Assembly: GCA_017548765.1 (NCBI GenBank)
Contig: JAFYZH010000015.1
Coordinates: 1-64,000 of the forward strand
DNA: 64,000 nucleotides
Reading direction: 5' to 3'
From: Lachnospiraceae bacterium
GTDB taxonomy: Bacteria > Bacillota > Clostridia > Lachnospirales > Lachnospiraceae
Shown here: piece by piece, positions 1 through 8,243 of the stretch
Layout: every line of letters begins with the position of its first letter
Position numbering within the stretch: position 1 is the stretch's first letter
The notes under the pieces: generated by a model
Database searches by the model: none
The model's input: only the letters and a program-made list of their open reading frames with translations
Told to the model about the DNA's origin: nothing
Program-made: the position numbers and the translations under genes

Positions 1-1
1 C

Positions 2-253
2 GACCACACAACTGGCGCTGTTTCTGTAACTGGTTTCACAGATGCAACCCTTGCTACAAAGTTCTGCACCGAGATGCACACTTCTCTTTACGGAACATCT
101 ACCGCTACCAAGAAGTTCAAGTCTAAGGCTTACAGCGGCACAATCACAACCACAACTGCTACTTACACATGGAACGGTGCTCTTTACACCTGGACCAAGA
201 GCGTTGTTAACGGTATCGTTGACTCCAAGTACGAGACCGCTCAGACCACGTGA
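2..253 (+). CDS. Type IV pilin-like protein, C-terminal part (gene runs off the left edge)
   Basis: An open frame enters from the left edge and ends at TGA 251-253, giving the last 83 residues of a protein. The end resembles the two pilins that follow: a hydrophobic stretch, then L-Y-G-T-S-T, a K-F-K-S-K segment, and a Tyr/Thr-rich beta-strand tail. The same pattern (Y-G-x-T/S-x-P ... F-x-S-K-x-F) is present in the genes at 617 and 1312, so this is most likely a third major-pilin paralog whose N-terminal helix lies outside the window. A hairpin terminator follows 40 bases later. The partner genes for the pilus motor are presumably further upstream. The function is inferred from the paralogs, because the diagnostic N-terminal methylation motif cannot be seen. 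Confidence 0.75.
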   Translation, partial: DHTTGAVSVTGFTDATLATKFCTEMHTSLYGTSTATKKFKSKAYSGTITTTTATYTWNGALYTWTKSVVNGIVDSKYETAQTT

Positions 254-290
254 TAATAGCTCAGGCTTAATCATAATATAGGTTGAACAT

Positions 291-333
291 AAAAGACCTC
301 TTATCGGCCCTACCGATGAGAGGCCTTTTTCTT
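291..333 (+). terminator. Rho-independent terminator after first pilin
   Basis: A long stem pairs GACCTCTTATCGG with CCGATGAGAGGCC around a short loop. A run of T follows at once. It closes the upstream pilin transcript. Confidence 0.85.
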
Positions 334-616
334 CTTGTGTTTCCGGATCTGATAGAGGAGCGGTCCGCGCAAGGTATATAGTCATAACCGATATTGACCA
401 CGTTCGCACGTTTTTTCGCCCACTGACATAAAGTGTCTTGCGAACGAAGTGAGGCCGTGATATAAGATAGGTGTCTGATGAACAGTATCAGCGTTTCTGA
501 TTCTGTTTCGAGTTCGGCCCGGAAGACCGACGTGATAGACGGTAGCAGATGGATCTGCATGTGAAAAACGATCCCCACGTTTTGAAACATGTCTATACAC
601 GAAAGGGATTGTATAC
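334..616 (+). promoter_or_regulatory. Upstream region and probable promoter of second pilin
   Basis: This stretch has no supported gene; the minus-strand frames across it lack ribosome sites. A candidate promoter is TTGCGA (438-443), a 17-base spacer and TATAAG (461-466), which would leave a leader of about 145 bases. A weak ribosome site GAAAGGG (601-607) precedes the ATG at 617. I looked for a c-di-GMP riboswitch, which often controls pilins, and did not recognise one. Confidence 0.45.
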
Positions 617-1075
617 ATGAATAAGAAAGATGGAGGTTTTTCGCTGGTTGAACTGATCGTCGTCGTCGCGATCGTAGCTGTGTTGTTAGCTATTTTGATG
701 CCGAGTTATATCCGGTATGTCGAGCATTCTCGTATTCGCCATGATGATGCCGTGATCACTAATATCCAGAAGGCTGCTAATGCACTGGTAGTGGATGATA
801 AGTTTTATGAGTCGATCACAGGGGATGTAACAGTTTATATTGATAATCAAGGGGTGGCTTATCAATTAAACGGTGTTGTCGTAGCAGACGCGGGAGAGTT
901 CCTGGATGAGATAAATACCACTGTATACGGAACTACGACTCCGACCGGTGGATTTACTTCAAAAACATTTACCGGAACTTCAGGCTTGACGATCTGCCTG
1001 CACTATGATCCGACTTTACTCGCATACGTTACGGAGTATATTAATTTTCCGGATCTCAGCATTTATCATCAGTAA
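617..1075 (+). CDS. Type IV pilin (prepilin)
   Basis: The 152-residue protein starts with a class III signal peptide: basic residues, then Gly, then F-S-L-V-E-L (cleavage after the Gly at about residue 8, with Glu at +5), followed by a hydrophobic helix to about residue 30. This is the hallmark of prepilins cut and N-methylated by the peptidase encoded at 1994. The C-terminal half is a variable beta-rich head that shares the Y-G-T-T-T-P ... F-T-S-K-T-F pattern with its neighbours. Its base composition is A+T richer than the genes around it. It stands between a terminator-like hairpin on each side, so it is probably transcribed alone. It could be a major or an alternative pilin; which one cannot be told from sequence. 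Confidence 0.9.
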   Translation: MNKKDGGFSLVELIVVVAIVAVLLAILMPSYIRYVEHSRIRHDDAVITNIQKAANALVVDDKFYESITGDVTVYIDNQGVAYQLNGVVVADAGEFLDEINTTVYGTTTPTGGFTSKTFTGTSGLTICLHYDPTLLAYVTEYINFPDLSIYHQ

Positions 1076-1148
1076 ATATATTATAGACATGGATCGCCCG
1101 ATAGTAGGATAGGAGCCTTGCATGTGTAAATAAGTAAGGGTATGTAAA

Positions 1149-1187
1149 ACAGCCTCCACGCTTGCGTGGAGGCTGTAAGTGTTTTTT
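1149..1187 (+). terminator. Terminator-like hairpin after second pilin
   Basis: The arms CAGCCTCCACGC and GCGTGGAGGCTG form a nearly perfect stem. A run of six T starts seven bases downstream, slightly further than in a classic terminator. Confidence 0.65.
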
Positions 1188-1311
1188 GGATAGATCAACA
1201 CACGATTACAAACGAAGAGATACATTGACATAACATGGGTTGTATGTGATGCCTCTGCTGTGCTATAGATAGAGTAGGTTTCTATAGTTATCAAACATAA
1301 GGAGGTAAGCT

Positions 1312-1797
1312 ATGAGACGAAATAATAAAGGTTTTTCTATGGTCGAGTTGATCATCGTTGTTGCTATGCTGGCGATCCTGATGGCTCTTTTGGCTCCTCA
1401 GTATATTCGTTATGTTGAGAAAGCTAAGATCCGTGAGGATGATGCGATCGTAAAGAGCTTGATCGATGTGATCATGCTCACGGTAGAGGACAGCGAAGCA
1501 TATGATTCCCTTTCAAACGGCGCTACTCCCGTCTTCTCGATGGATGCGAACGGAGCCATTTCGGTCACGGGGTGGGATGCTGCCACGGAAGCAAAATTCC
1601 AGAGGGAAGCATACGCGGTATTGTATGGAAGTACGTCTCCGGAGGCCAGATTCAAGTCTAAAGAATTCAAGACGTTTCTTTCCGGTAATAACATCCAGCT
1701 GACCTATACGTATAATGCAAATACGATGGTATATAAGATCCTTACGATCTCGGTTCCGGCGAATTCATCATTTGCTAATGAAAACGCACCGACATAA
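1312..1797 (+). CDS. Type IV pilin (prepilin), paralog
   Basis: This 161-residue prepilin has the N-terminus M-R-R-N-N-K-G then F-S-M-V-E-L and a long hydrophobic helix ending near residue 30 with Q-Y-I-R-Y-V-E-K, almost the same as in the gene at 617. The head domain carries the conserved Y-G-S-T-S-P ... F-K-S-K-E-F pattern and a T-Y-T-Y strand near the end. A clean ribosome site AAGGAGG lies 8 bases before the ATG. It is the third of three tandem pilin genes and the closest to the peptidase gene. Known pilins of this size form the fibre; whether all three are expressed together is unknown. Confidence 0.92.
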   Translation: MRRNNKGFSMVELIIVVAMLAILMALLAPQYIRYVEKAKIREDDAIVKSLIDVIMLTVEDSEAYDSLSNGATPVFSMDANGAISVTGWDAATEAKFQREAYAVLYGSTSPEARFKSKEFKTFLSGNNIQLTYTYNANTMVYKILTISVPANSSFANENAPT

Positions 1798-1933
1798 TGG
1801 ATGAAAAGTTGGATTTTATAGGCCTAAAGGGTAGAATCGGACAGGATCGACGGGAAATGACGATGCTTTGGAAATGTAACCTCCGAAAATCATCTGAAAG
1901 TATTAAATTTTTCGAAAATATTGCAGATTCTGT

Positions 1934-1962
1934 TTGATATTTAATACCCCCTGTGCTATAAT
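1934..1962 (+). promoter_or_regulatory. Promoter of the pilus assembly gene group
   Basis: TTGATA and a perfect TATAAT are spaced by 17 bases, about 30 bases before the prepilin peptidase ATG. It separates the pilin genes from the assembly genes. Confidence 0.8.
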
Positions 1963-1993
1963 AAAGTATAAAAAGGATTAGGGGGTAGTAGGC

Positions 1994-2761
1994 ATGTCGG
2001 AAGGACAGTTGCTTATCGCAGGCTTTGTGATCGCCGGGGTGTTGGGTTTACTGATCGGAAGTTTCTTAAACGTCTGTATCTATCGTATTCCCAGAGGCGA
2101 AGGCATCGCATTGGAACCTTCTCATTGCCCACACTGCAAGACGAAGCTTCATTGGTTTGAGCTGATCCCGTTATTTTCCTGGATCGCACTCAAAGGGAAG
2201 TGCAGGACTTGCAAGCACCCGATCTCGAAGCAGTATCCCATCGTGGAAGCGACTAACATGCTTCTGTACCTCTTGGTATTTTGGGTATGCGGCTTTCAGC
2301 CGGTCACCATTTTGTACTGTCTGTTGGCATCCGCATTGCTGGTTCTGTCCGTGATCGACTTCCGGACGTTCGAGATCCCGTTCGGCATTAATCTTTTTAT
2401 CGGAGCTTTGGGACTGTGTGCATTGGCCCTCGATTATGAGAACTGGCTGCTGTACGTGATCGGCTTCTTCGCCGTATCGGTTCCGCTCTTACTGGTTTCG
2501 CTCATCACCCGCGGTCGCGGCATCGGCGGCGGTGATATAAAACTGATGGCTGCTGCAGGGCTTCTCATCGGTTGGAAAAACATTTTACTTGCATTCTTTT
2601 TGGGATGCATCATCGGTTCCATCATTCATTTGACCCGGATGGCTGTTACAAAAGCCGGAAGAGTATTGGCGCTGGGACCGTATCTGTCGGCAGGTATCCT
2701 GTTGGCGGCGCTTTGGGGAGGGACCTTCCTGGAGTGGTATTTAGGGATGTTCCGCGAGTAA
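1994..2761 (+). CDS. pilD: Prepilin peptidase / N-methyltransferase (A24 family)
   Basis: The enzyme is a membrane aspartyl protease that removes the short leader of prepilins and, in the full-length form, N-methylates the new end. The 255-residue protein has the complete layout: a first helix followed by two Cys pairs (C45/C48 and C70/C73) of the methyltransferase-associated zinc domain, then several membrane helices. The two catalytic aspartates are visible in V-I-D-F-R-T-F-E-I-P (D122) and G-G-G-D-I-K-L-M (D181). It should process all the prepilin-like products coded in this locus. It has its own promoter just upstream and is followed 88 bases later by the PilM-like gene. Confidence 0.95.
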   Translation: MSEGQLLIAGFVIAGVLGLLIGSFLNVCIYRIPRGEGIALEPSHCPHCKTKLHWFELIPLFSWIALKGKCRTCKHPISKQYPIVEATNMLLYLLVFWVCGFQPVTILYCLLASALLVLSVIDFRTFEIPFGINLFIGALGLCALALDYENWLLYVIGFFAVSVPLLLVSLITRGRGIGGGDIKLMAAAGLLIGWKNILLAFFLGCIIGSIIHLTRMAVTKAGRVLALGPYLSAGILLAALWGGTFLEWYLGMFRE

Positions 2762-2769
2762 CGGGCGCC

Positions 2770-2787
2770 CGAGGAGGAGACTCCTCG
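2770..2787 (+). other. Short hairpin between pilD and pilM
   Basis: GAGGAG and CTCCTC pair around a four-base loop. No T run follows, so it is not a terminator; it may influence mRNA processing between the two genes. Confidence 0.4.
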
Positions 2788-2849
2788 AAGAAGGATGATG
2801 CATACCGCCTTGTGATGCAGGATGCGGGTGCAAAAAATGGAGGTTACGT

Positions 2850-4649
2850 ATGGCAGGAAAAGTCATAAGTATTGAGATCGGAAACGTTCTCACAAAGGTG
2901 TGCGAGATGGATTATCGCTCAGCGAACGCTAAAGTCTACAACAGCTTTACGTTCGAAACGCCGAAGGGGACCATCGAAGATGGCTACGTGAAAGAGGCGG
3001 ATGAATTCATCGACGTATTGCATGCAAAACTGGCTTCAAACCAGATCAAAACGAAGAAGGTAGTATTCACGGTATCTTCCAGTAAGATCGCTACGAGAGA
3101 GGTCTTCTTGCCTCTGGTATCCAGAGACAAGATCATGTCTATGGTACGGGCAAATGCATCGGATTATTTCCCGATGGACATCTCTAACTACTACCTGACC
3201 TATACCGTACTTGAGAAGGCGGTATCCAGTGAAGAAAAGAAACTGAAGTTGCTGCTTATCGCAGCTCCCCTCGACATGATCGAAGCATATTTCGATCTGG
3301 CCAGAACCATGGGCCTCACGATCGTTACCATCGATTATGCCGGAAACTCGATCTTCCAGGTCCTGAAGGACATGAAGACCCAGGGAACCAGCATCTCCAT
3401 CCACGTAGGTGAAACCAATACCTATGTAACGATCTTGGAGAACGGTGTCCTGAACCTTCAGAGAGTTGTATCGTATGGTGCTAACAGTGCAGTCGAGACA
3501 TTGCTCTCGATCGACAAGTATCGTTACGACGAGACCATGGATGAACAGAAAGCTTATGAGCTCTTTATGAGCCAGCAGCTGATCAACACGGTTATTCCGG
3601 AGGATGATAACTCCCGTGAGCAGGAGATCCTGACCGAGGATGAGAAGATCCGTAATGAGGTTACCGAGTCCCTTCGTTTCCTCCTCGGAAACATCGTCCG
3701 TGTTATCGACTACTATATGTCGAAGACACCGGGTGCCCGGATCGACATGATCTTCCTGTCCGGTATCGGCGCTGAGTTCCGCGGTATGCGCGAGCTCTTC
3801 TCCTTCGAGATCGGAAGCGCTGTTAAGTCCGTGACGGCTCTGCCCGGAACGAGTTACAATCCGACAGGTGGCGCTGACTCTTGTGCAGTTATGCTCCCTG
3901 CAGTCGGAGCTACAAAGGGTTCTATGAACCTGATGCCTGAAGTCTTCAAGACGAAGAAGGTTAAGAATGACTCGATGTTGGTTCCCGTTGTTGTCTGCCT
4001 GGCAGGTATCGTTGGTGCAGTAGCAATGTGGTTCTACGGCAGCTTCACTTACGACCAGAAGGCCAATGAAGTAGCTGAACTCGAGATCGAGAAGAAGCAA
4101 CTCCAGGATATCGATGATCTTATCGTTGCGTATAATGATACACAGACTACGTTCGATAAGTTCATGACCATGTATAAGACCACAAGGAATCCGAACCAGC
4201 TTCTCGTAGATTTCCTCAATGAGATGGAAGTTAAGATGCCGACCAGTTTCGAAGCATTTAAGATGCACGTGTCAGAAGAGGGTGTATCGTTTGAGATCCA
4301 TTGTGCAAACAAAGCGGATTTAGCTGAGATCGTTCAGCAGTTCCGCTCGTTTGATACGATCCAGATCATCGGGCTTTCTACCGTTGAAGAGCATGAGAAG
4401 ATGACAACAGAACCCGAGACGATGGGTTATGTGATCGACGAGAACGGCGAGACGATCCCCTTCTACACGATGGCTGAGACCACAGAGGCTGTGATCGAGA
4501 CTGACGAGAACGGTGAGACGATCGAACCTACCACGGCAGAGCACATTTTGGAACTGACCATCACCTGTGTATACAAAGATGCAAGCGTTATCTTTGGCGA
4601 CACGGTTGCAGAGACAACAGCAGCGCCCTCGGCGGCAGCAGCTCAGTAA
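2850..4649 (+). CDS. pilM: Fused PilM-PilN-like type IV pilus assembly protein
   Basis: The first ~345 residues resemble PilM, an actin-like ATPase-fold protein of the inner-membrane platform (start I-S-I-E-I-G-N, then the A-x-D-Y-F-P-M-D segment and a late L-S-G-I-G-A-E phosphate-loop-like motif). A single membrane helix follows at about residues 376-397, then a coiled coil and a small alpha/beta outer domain ending near residue 525, which is the layout of PilN. The tail is rich in Thr and Glu. At 599 residues it is far longer than PilM (about 350), and no separate pilN lies between it and the PilO-like gene, so the two appear fused. The ATG has the site GGAGG 8 bases upstream. It is translated with the next gene, 13 bases away. 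The PilN identity of the C-terminal part rests on topology and gene order. Confidence 0.85.
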   Translation: MAGKVISIEIGNVLTKVCEMDYRSANAKVYNSFTFETPKGTIEDGYVKEADEFIDVLHAKLASNQIKTKKVVFTVSSSKIATREVFLPLVSRDKIMSMVRANASDYFPMDISNYYLTYTVLEKAVSSEEKKLKLLLIAAPLDMIEAYFDLARTMGLTIVTIDYAGNSIFQVLKDMKTQGTSISIHVGETNTYVTILENGVLNLQRVVSYGANSAVETLLSIDKYRYDETMDEQKAYELFMSQQLINTVIPEDDNSREQEILTEDEKIRNEVTESLRFLLGNIVRVIDYYMSKTPGARIDMIFLSGIGAEFRGMRELFSFEIGSAVKSVTALPGTSYNPTGGADSCAVMLPAVGATKGSMNLMPEVFKTKKVKNDSMLVPVVVCLAGIVGAVAMWFYGSFTYDQKANEVAELEIEKKQLQDIDDLIVAYNDTQTTFDKFMTMYKTTRNPNQLLVDFLNEMEVKMPTSFEAFKMHVSEEGVSFEIHCANKADLAEIVQQFRSFDTIQIIGLSTVEEHEKMTTEPETMGYVIDENGETIPFYTMAETTEAVIETDENGETIEPTTAEHILELTITCVYKDASVIFGDTVAETTAAPSAAAAQ

Positions 4650-4662
4650 GGGGGTGTAGGTC

Positions 4663-5499
4663 ATGAGAATAACCAAAAGAGATATTAAAGTCATTTTGCT
4701 TTTGATCGGTATTCTGAGTGCGTTCATCACCTATCAGTTCTACCTCAAGTCGAAACTGGATGATATCGAACAGAAAGAAAACGAGATCACGAAGTTGCAG
4801 ACGGAGATCAAAGAGCTGAAGGCAAAGAAACAAAATGAAAAGCTGTATCGTACGAAGATGGGCGAATGGGAAAAAGAAGTTACCGAAAAAGAGAAAGAGT
4901 TCCCTGCAGACCAGTGGTACGAGGATGGCATCCTGTTCCTGAACTACATGGAGCAGAGACATAACCTCTACGAAGAAGAGGAGATGAAGATCTACTTCAA
5001 CCGCTATGAGATCAAAGAGGCGGAAGAGATCGATGTCGTTAACGGAAAGATGAGTAAGCTCGGTCGCCGTATTGCTCTGGCTGATGCTACTACCTATGCC
5101 GAGTTCATTTGTGATTACGCTTCTCTTAAGGAGTTGGTAAACGTAATCTATGCAAATAAAGATACAAAGCGCATGATCCGTAGCATGAACATTGAAGTCA
5201 AGAAAGGCACTTACTTGCCTTTGGATGGCGATATCAATTTCAGTTCCTTCGCTATTCAGGATCTGAATAACAAAGAACTTGCTCCTTACACACCGGTTCC
5301 CGTTCCCGGATATGAGAAGATCTACGATGCTACTGTAAAACAGACAGGCGAGTATGTTCCTGAAACTATCGTATCTACCGATCCGGATACAGGCGAAACA
5401 AAAGTTGAATATGATGACATTGTCGGTATTGATTGCGTATTTGGCGATCTTTCACCGGAAACTACAGAAGAAGAAACCAGTTCGGAAGCAGTTCGCTAA
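4663..5499 (+). CDS. pilO: PilO-like type IV pilus assembly protein
   Basis: This 278-residue protein has a short cytoplasmic start, one membrane helix (about residues 9-27), a Lys/Glu-rich coiled coil (about 28-78) and a soluble outer domain with a Thr/Glu-rich end. That is the layout of PilO, which pairs with PilN and connects the cytoplasmic PilM ring to the outer parts of the pilus machine. Sequence identity to known PilO is not obvious by eye; the call leans on topology and on the position directly after the PilM-PilN gene. A G-G-G-G-G-T-G ribosome site lies in the 13-base gap. Confidence 0.75.
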   Translation: MRITKRDIKVILLLIGILSAFITYQFYLKSKLDDIEQKENEITKLQTEIKELKAKKQNEKLYRTKMGEWEKEVTEKEKEFPADQWYEDGILFLNYMEQRHNLYEEEEMKIYFNRYEIKEAEEIDVVNGKMSKLGRRIALADATTYAEFICDYASLKELVNVIYANKDTKRMIRSMNIEVKKGTYLPLDGDINFSSFAIQDLNNKELAPYTPVPVPGYEKIYDATVKQTGEYVPETIVSTDPDTGETKVEYDDIVGIDCVFGDLSPETTEEETSSEAVR

Positions 5500-5519
5500 T
5501 TTCGAACACAGTTCTTTCC

Positions 5520-5548
5520 CGGCGGCGGGACGAATACTCCCGCCGCCC
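5520..5548 (+). other. Strong GC hairpin after pilO
   Basis: GGCGGCGGGA and TCCCGCCGCC form a 10-bp stem without a T run. It lies in the 162-base gap before the minor pilins and could stabilise the upstream message or pause transcription. Confidence 0.5.
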
Positions 5549-5661
5549 ATGGAAAGATATCAAGAAAAAATACAAGAGATCTATGAATTTGGAAAATACG
5601 TCGTATTAAGGGTATGACGATGACATATATAGGAATATGTGTAAAAAAAGGAGAGGATAGT

Positions 5662-6174
5662 ATGGTGGAGAGAAAGAAGAAAAACAGTGGTTTTACCTTG
5701 GTTGAACTGGTTGTGGCGGTTGCCTTGTTTGCAATCGTTATCGGACCCTTGTTCCGTGCATTTTCCAGTTCGATCCAGGCAAATTCACGAGCGAGAGGAG
5801 TGCTGAAGGCGACCAGTATGGCTCAGTCGGTTCTGGATAACCTGGAGCGCTACAGTGTTAAGACGTTAAAGGATGATATGAATCTAAACGATGTTCCGGG
5901 TAATCTGCTTCCGGTCAGCGGCGTGACTTCCTTTAGCCGGACTTTTCATGATACGGATGAGGTTAAATTTGTTTTCCAGCATGTTCACTATCAGGATATG
6001 ACATTTAATATCGTCGCCGATGTAACGAAGGGCGGGGCTGCAAACACGAATAAGACGAATAATTATTTTATGTATGCTGCCGATGTTTATGTTTATCTTG
6101 ATAAGGGACCTGGCGCAACTATGACAGGTGATTATCTGGTCCATTTAAGAGGATCTGTGCAAAATAAGGATTGA
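5662..6174 (+). CDS. Minor pilin-like prepilin (PilV/PulG type)
   Basis: The protein starts M-V-E-R-K-K-K-N-S-G followed by F-T-L-V-E-L-V-V-A-V, a typical prepilin leader and helix. The ATG at 5662 is chosen because AAAGGAGAGG stands right before it; an ATG 48 bases upstream would add an unsuited leader of 16 residues. The 170-residue product has a helix-rich N-terminus and a beta-rich head. It is the first of four consecutive minor-pilin genes with tiny gaps, an arrangement known from pilus systems in which minor pilins form a priming tip complex. The next gene follows within 20 bases. Confidence 0.85.
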   Translation: MVERKKKNSGFTLVELVVAVALFAIVIGPLFRAFSSSIQANSRARGVLKATSMAQSVLDNLERYSVKTLKDDMNLNDVPGNLLPVSGVTSFSRTFHDTDEVKFVFQHVHYQDMTFNIVADVTKGGAANTNKTNNYFMYAADVYVYLDKGPGATMTGDYLVHLRGSVQNKD

Positions 6175-6190
6175 TGTGGGAGGTAACAGT

Positions 6191-7666
6191 ATGAAACGAT
6201 TAAGGAAAGATAACCGTGGTGCGGCACTTATCACCGCGGTGATTACGATCATGTTTATAGCTATACTGGGAACGACGTTGCTCTCCGTATCCTATTCAAA
6301 CCTGATCATGAAGAAAAACAACGTGAGAGCCAAGGATAATACCTATACGGCAGAGATGGCCATGGGTGAACTTCAGTCGGTTCTTCGTTCGAAGGATGAT
6401 CTGAATGGCGTTTTAAATTTGCTTGGTGACACTTCTAAAGTTAATAAAACCACTAAGACGTTTTCGGCATCTGCTTTTTACCCGATGGCTGCTTCCGAGG
6501 CAAATTCATCTGATGATCAGGTCGTGATCACTTATGAAGATCTGGATGAGTCTATTCCGAATACGATCATCCTCAGAGGTGTAACCGCTTCCAGCGTTGT
6601 CGATGGTTTTGAGTCGAATGTTAAGACCGATATCACCATTACGGCTTCCTCCGGTGGCCGCTATAATCTCGATATCAACGATTTCAGTATTCTGTGTGAC
6701 CAGGATTTTTCCATGGATGATGAAACACAGATGCGTGCAACGAATTCGCATGTTTACGGATACCTGTATTGCGGAAGAAAATCTTCTACAGATGCTACTG
6801 CTATGCAGCTGATCAGCAATAGTACGCTGAACATCATTTCCGAAGCAGCGATCATTAATGGTGATGTAGTTATAAAGGATAATGCAGTTCTTCATATTTT
6901 GGGTGGTACCTGTATCATAACGGGTAGCGTAAAACTTTCCGGCAATGCGACTTTGATCGTTTCTTCTGATTGCAAGATCTCCGGAAATATTACGAAAACT
7001 GGTTCTTCACGTGTTATCGGAGCTGCAAATATTACGACCAATACCGGTTTGAGTGTCAATTCTGCATTGGAGGATGGAACGGTTACGAAAGGTCTCTATC
7101 GTGATTTCTCGGTTTGGAACTCAAGCGGATCCACTCCGATCCAGAACCTGAATGTAGGTAAAAACCTGTATAGAGAAGATTACAAAAAATCGGCAACTAC
7201 TTCCATCGGCGGTCAGAATTATACAGCGTACTTATTCCTTCATAAATTGGATTCAGGACAGACCTTCAACGGTTTTACCAATACTCTTTTCATCTCGAGT
7301 GCAAGGATCAAAGTTCAGTCCGGTAACTATTATAATTCTACCGTGATCACTCCCGGTAGAGTACTTATGGCAGTACAGAAACAATATGTAACGACCCAGA
7401 TGGATCCCGGTGTATATCAGCAGCTTCGTCAGTTAAGCGTTCCTGCAATTAAGTTGTCGGATGCAACTGAGATCACGAATCCCAAGAAATATATTCCGGG
7501 TACGAGTTATTCAGCTTCTCCGAACCTGAAGTTTGACGATATTCTCTATCCGAGAGATACTACTTCAAACTTCCTGAGTAATCTGTTTAATGTAGCAAAT
7601 CCGGGCGGTGGCTCTAAGAAGACATCTGTAAAGGTTTCAAACTGGCGTATTAATGAATATGATTGA
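6191..7666 (+). CDS. PilX-like minor pilin with long beta-rich extension
   Basis: The 491-residue protein begins with basic residues and R-G-A-A-L-I-T-A-V, then a hydrophobic helix. This is the PilX/GspK style of prepilin start, without Phe at +1 and with no Glu at +5. The start at 6191 has GGGAGG ahead of it; the ATG at 6176 does not. From about residue 165 on, the sequence is a run of short polar and hydrophobic strands (I-I-N-G-D-V-V-I-K-D-N-A-V, then I-I-T-G-S-V-K-L-S-G-N-A-T) that reads like a beta-helix of bactofilin or polymer-forming type. Such a large extension suggests a tip or adhesin role, which is inference. It ends 33 bases before the next prepilin gene. Confidence 0.8.
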   Translation: MKRLRKDNRGAALITAVITIMFIAILGTTLLSVSYSNLIMKKNNVRAKDNTYTAEMAMGELQSVLRSKDDLNGVLNLLGDTSKVNKTTKTFSASAFYPMAASEANSSDDQVVITYEDLDESIPNTIILRGVTASSVVDGFESNVKTDITITASSGGRYNLDINDFSILCDQDFSMDDETQMRATNSHVYGYLYCGRKSSTDATAMQLISNSTLNIISEAAIINGDVVIKDNAVLHILGGTCIITGSVKLSGNATLIVSSDCKISGNITKTGSSRVIGAANITTNTGLSVNSALEDGTVTKGLYRDFSVWNSSGSTPIQNLNVGKNLYREDYKKSATTSIGGQNYTAYLFLHKLDSGQTFNGFTNTLFISSARIKVQSGNYYNSTVITPGRVLMAVQKQYVTTQMDPGVYQQLRQLSVPAIKLSDATEITNPKKYIPGTSYSASPNLKFDDILYPRDTTSNFLSNLFNVANPGGGSKKTSVKVSNWRINEYD

Positions 7667-7698
7667 TGAAACAGGCAATAAATAAGGAGGGACATATT

Positions 7699-8229
7699 AT
7701 GTCAGTAGGTGCAAAAAACAAACGCAATGCCGGCTTCTCCTTAGTTGAGTTAGTTGTCGTTGTTGCGATCATCGGTGTATTGATCGGGGTCATATCGATC
7801 ACGTATTCAATAGTCGGCAGGGGAAACGCAAAATCATTTGCAACGACATTGAAGTCAACGTTGGCGACGGCTCGTAGCGACACAATGGGCCGTGTAAAGG
7901 ATACATATGATCTTATCGTTACTTGTAATGCGGACAGCACCGTCGATGTTAGGATAGGCGCTACCGGCGCTCGTCATCGCATCGGTACAGCGAAACTTCC
8001 GGTTAGGGTTTATACTTCCGGTCTGAGCTATACATTTTCACCGGGAATGGAGTTAAATATCATTTTCTCCAAATCGACAGGTGGAGTTAAACGTGTTTAT
8101 TTCACCTCTAATGCTTCTGTCGATCCATTTATGGGTGGTAGTGAGATAGTTTTTGAGTGTGGTCAGCAGTCTGGAACCCATTACGATGTTCATGTTGTAC
8201 GTTCAACCGGTAAGGTTTATATGAAGTAA
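7699..8229 (+). CDS. Minor pilin-like prepilin (GspH/FimT type)
   Basis: The start at 7699 is set by AAGGAGGG 8 bases upstream; the frame is open further up but without a ribosome site and it overlaps the previous gene. The product (176 residues) begins with basic residues, N-A-G and F-S-L-V-E-L-V-V-V-V-A-I-I-G-V-L-I-G. The following part, with A-R-S-D-T and short beta strands, fits the GspH/FimT group of pseudopilins. It is part of the minor-pilin set and needs cleavage by the peptidase at 1994. Confidence 0.85.
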   Translation: MSVGAKNKRNAGFSLVELVVVVAIIGVLIGVISITYSIVGRGNAKSFATTLKSTLATARSDTMGRVKDTYDLIVTCNADSTVDVRIGATGARHRIGTAKLPVRVYTSGLSYTFSPGMELNIIFSKSTGGVKRVYFTSNASVDPFMGGSEIVFECGQQSGTHYDVHVVRSTGKVYMK

Positions 8230-8243
8230 GGAAGGAGGCAGTT

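Noticed and set aside
334..616. c-di-GMP riboswitch before the pilin gene
   Set aside because: Expected from context, but the conserved core sequences of the known c-di-GMP riboswitch classes are not visible.
2572..2868. 98-codon frame overlapping pilD and pilM
   Set aside because: It lies out of frame inside two certain genes and has no ribosome site.
3036..4268. 410-codon frame on the minus strand
   Set aside because: It is antisense to the PilM-PilN gene, has no ribosome site and shows a His/Asp/Arg-rich composition typical of mirror frames.
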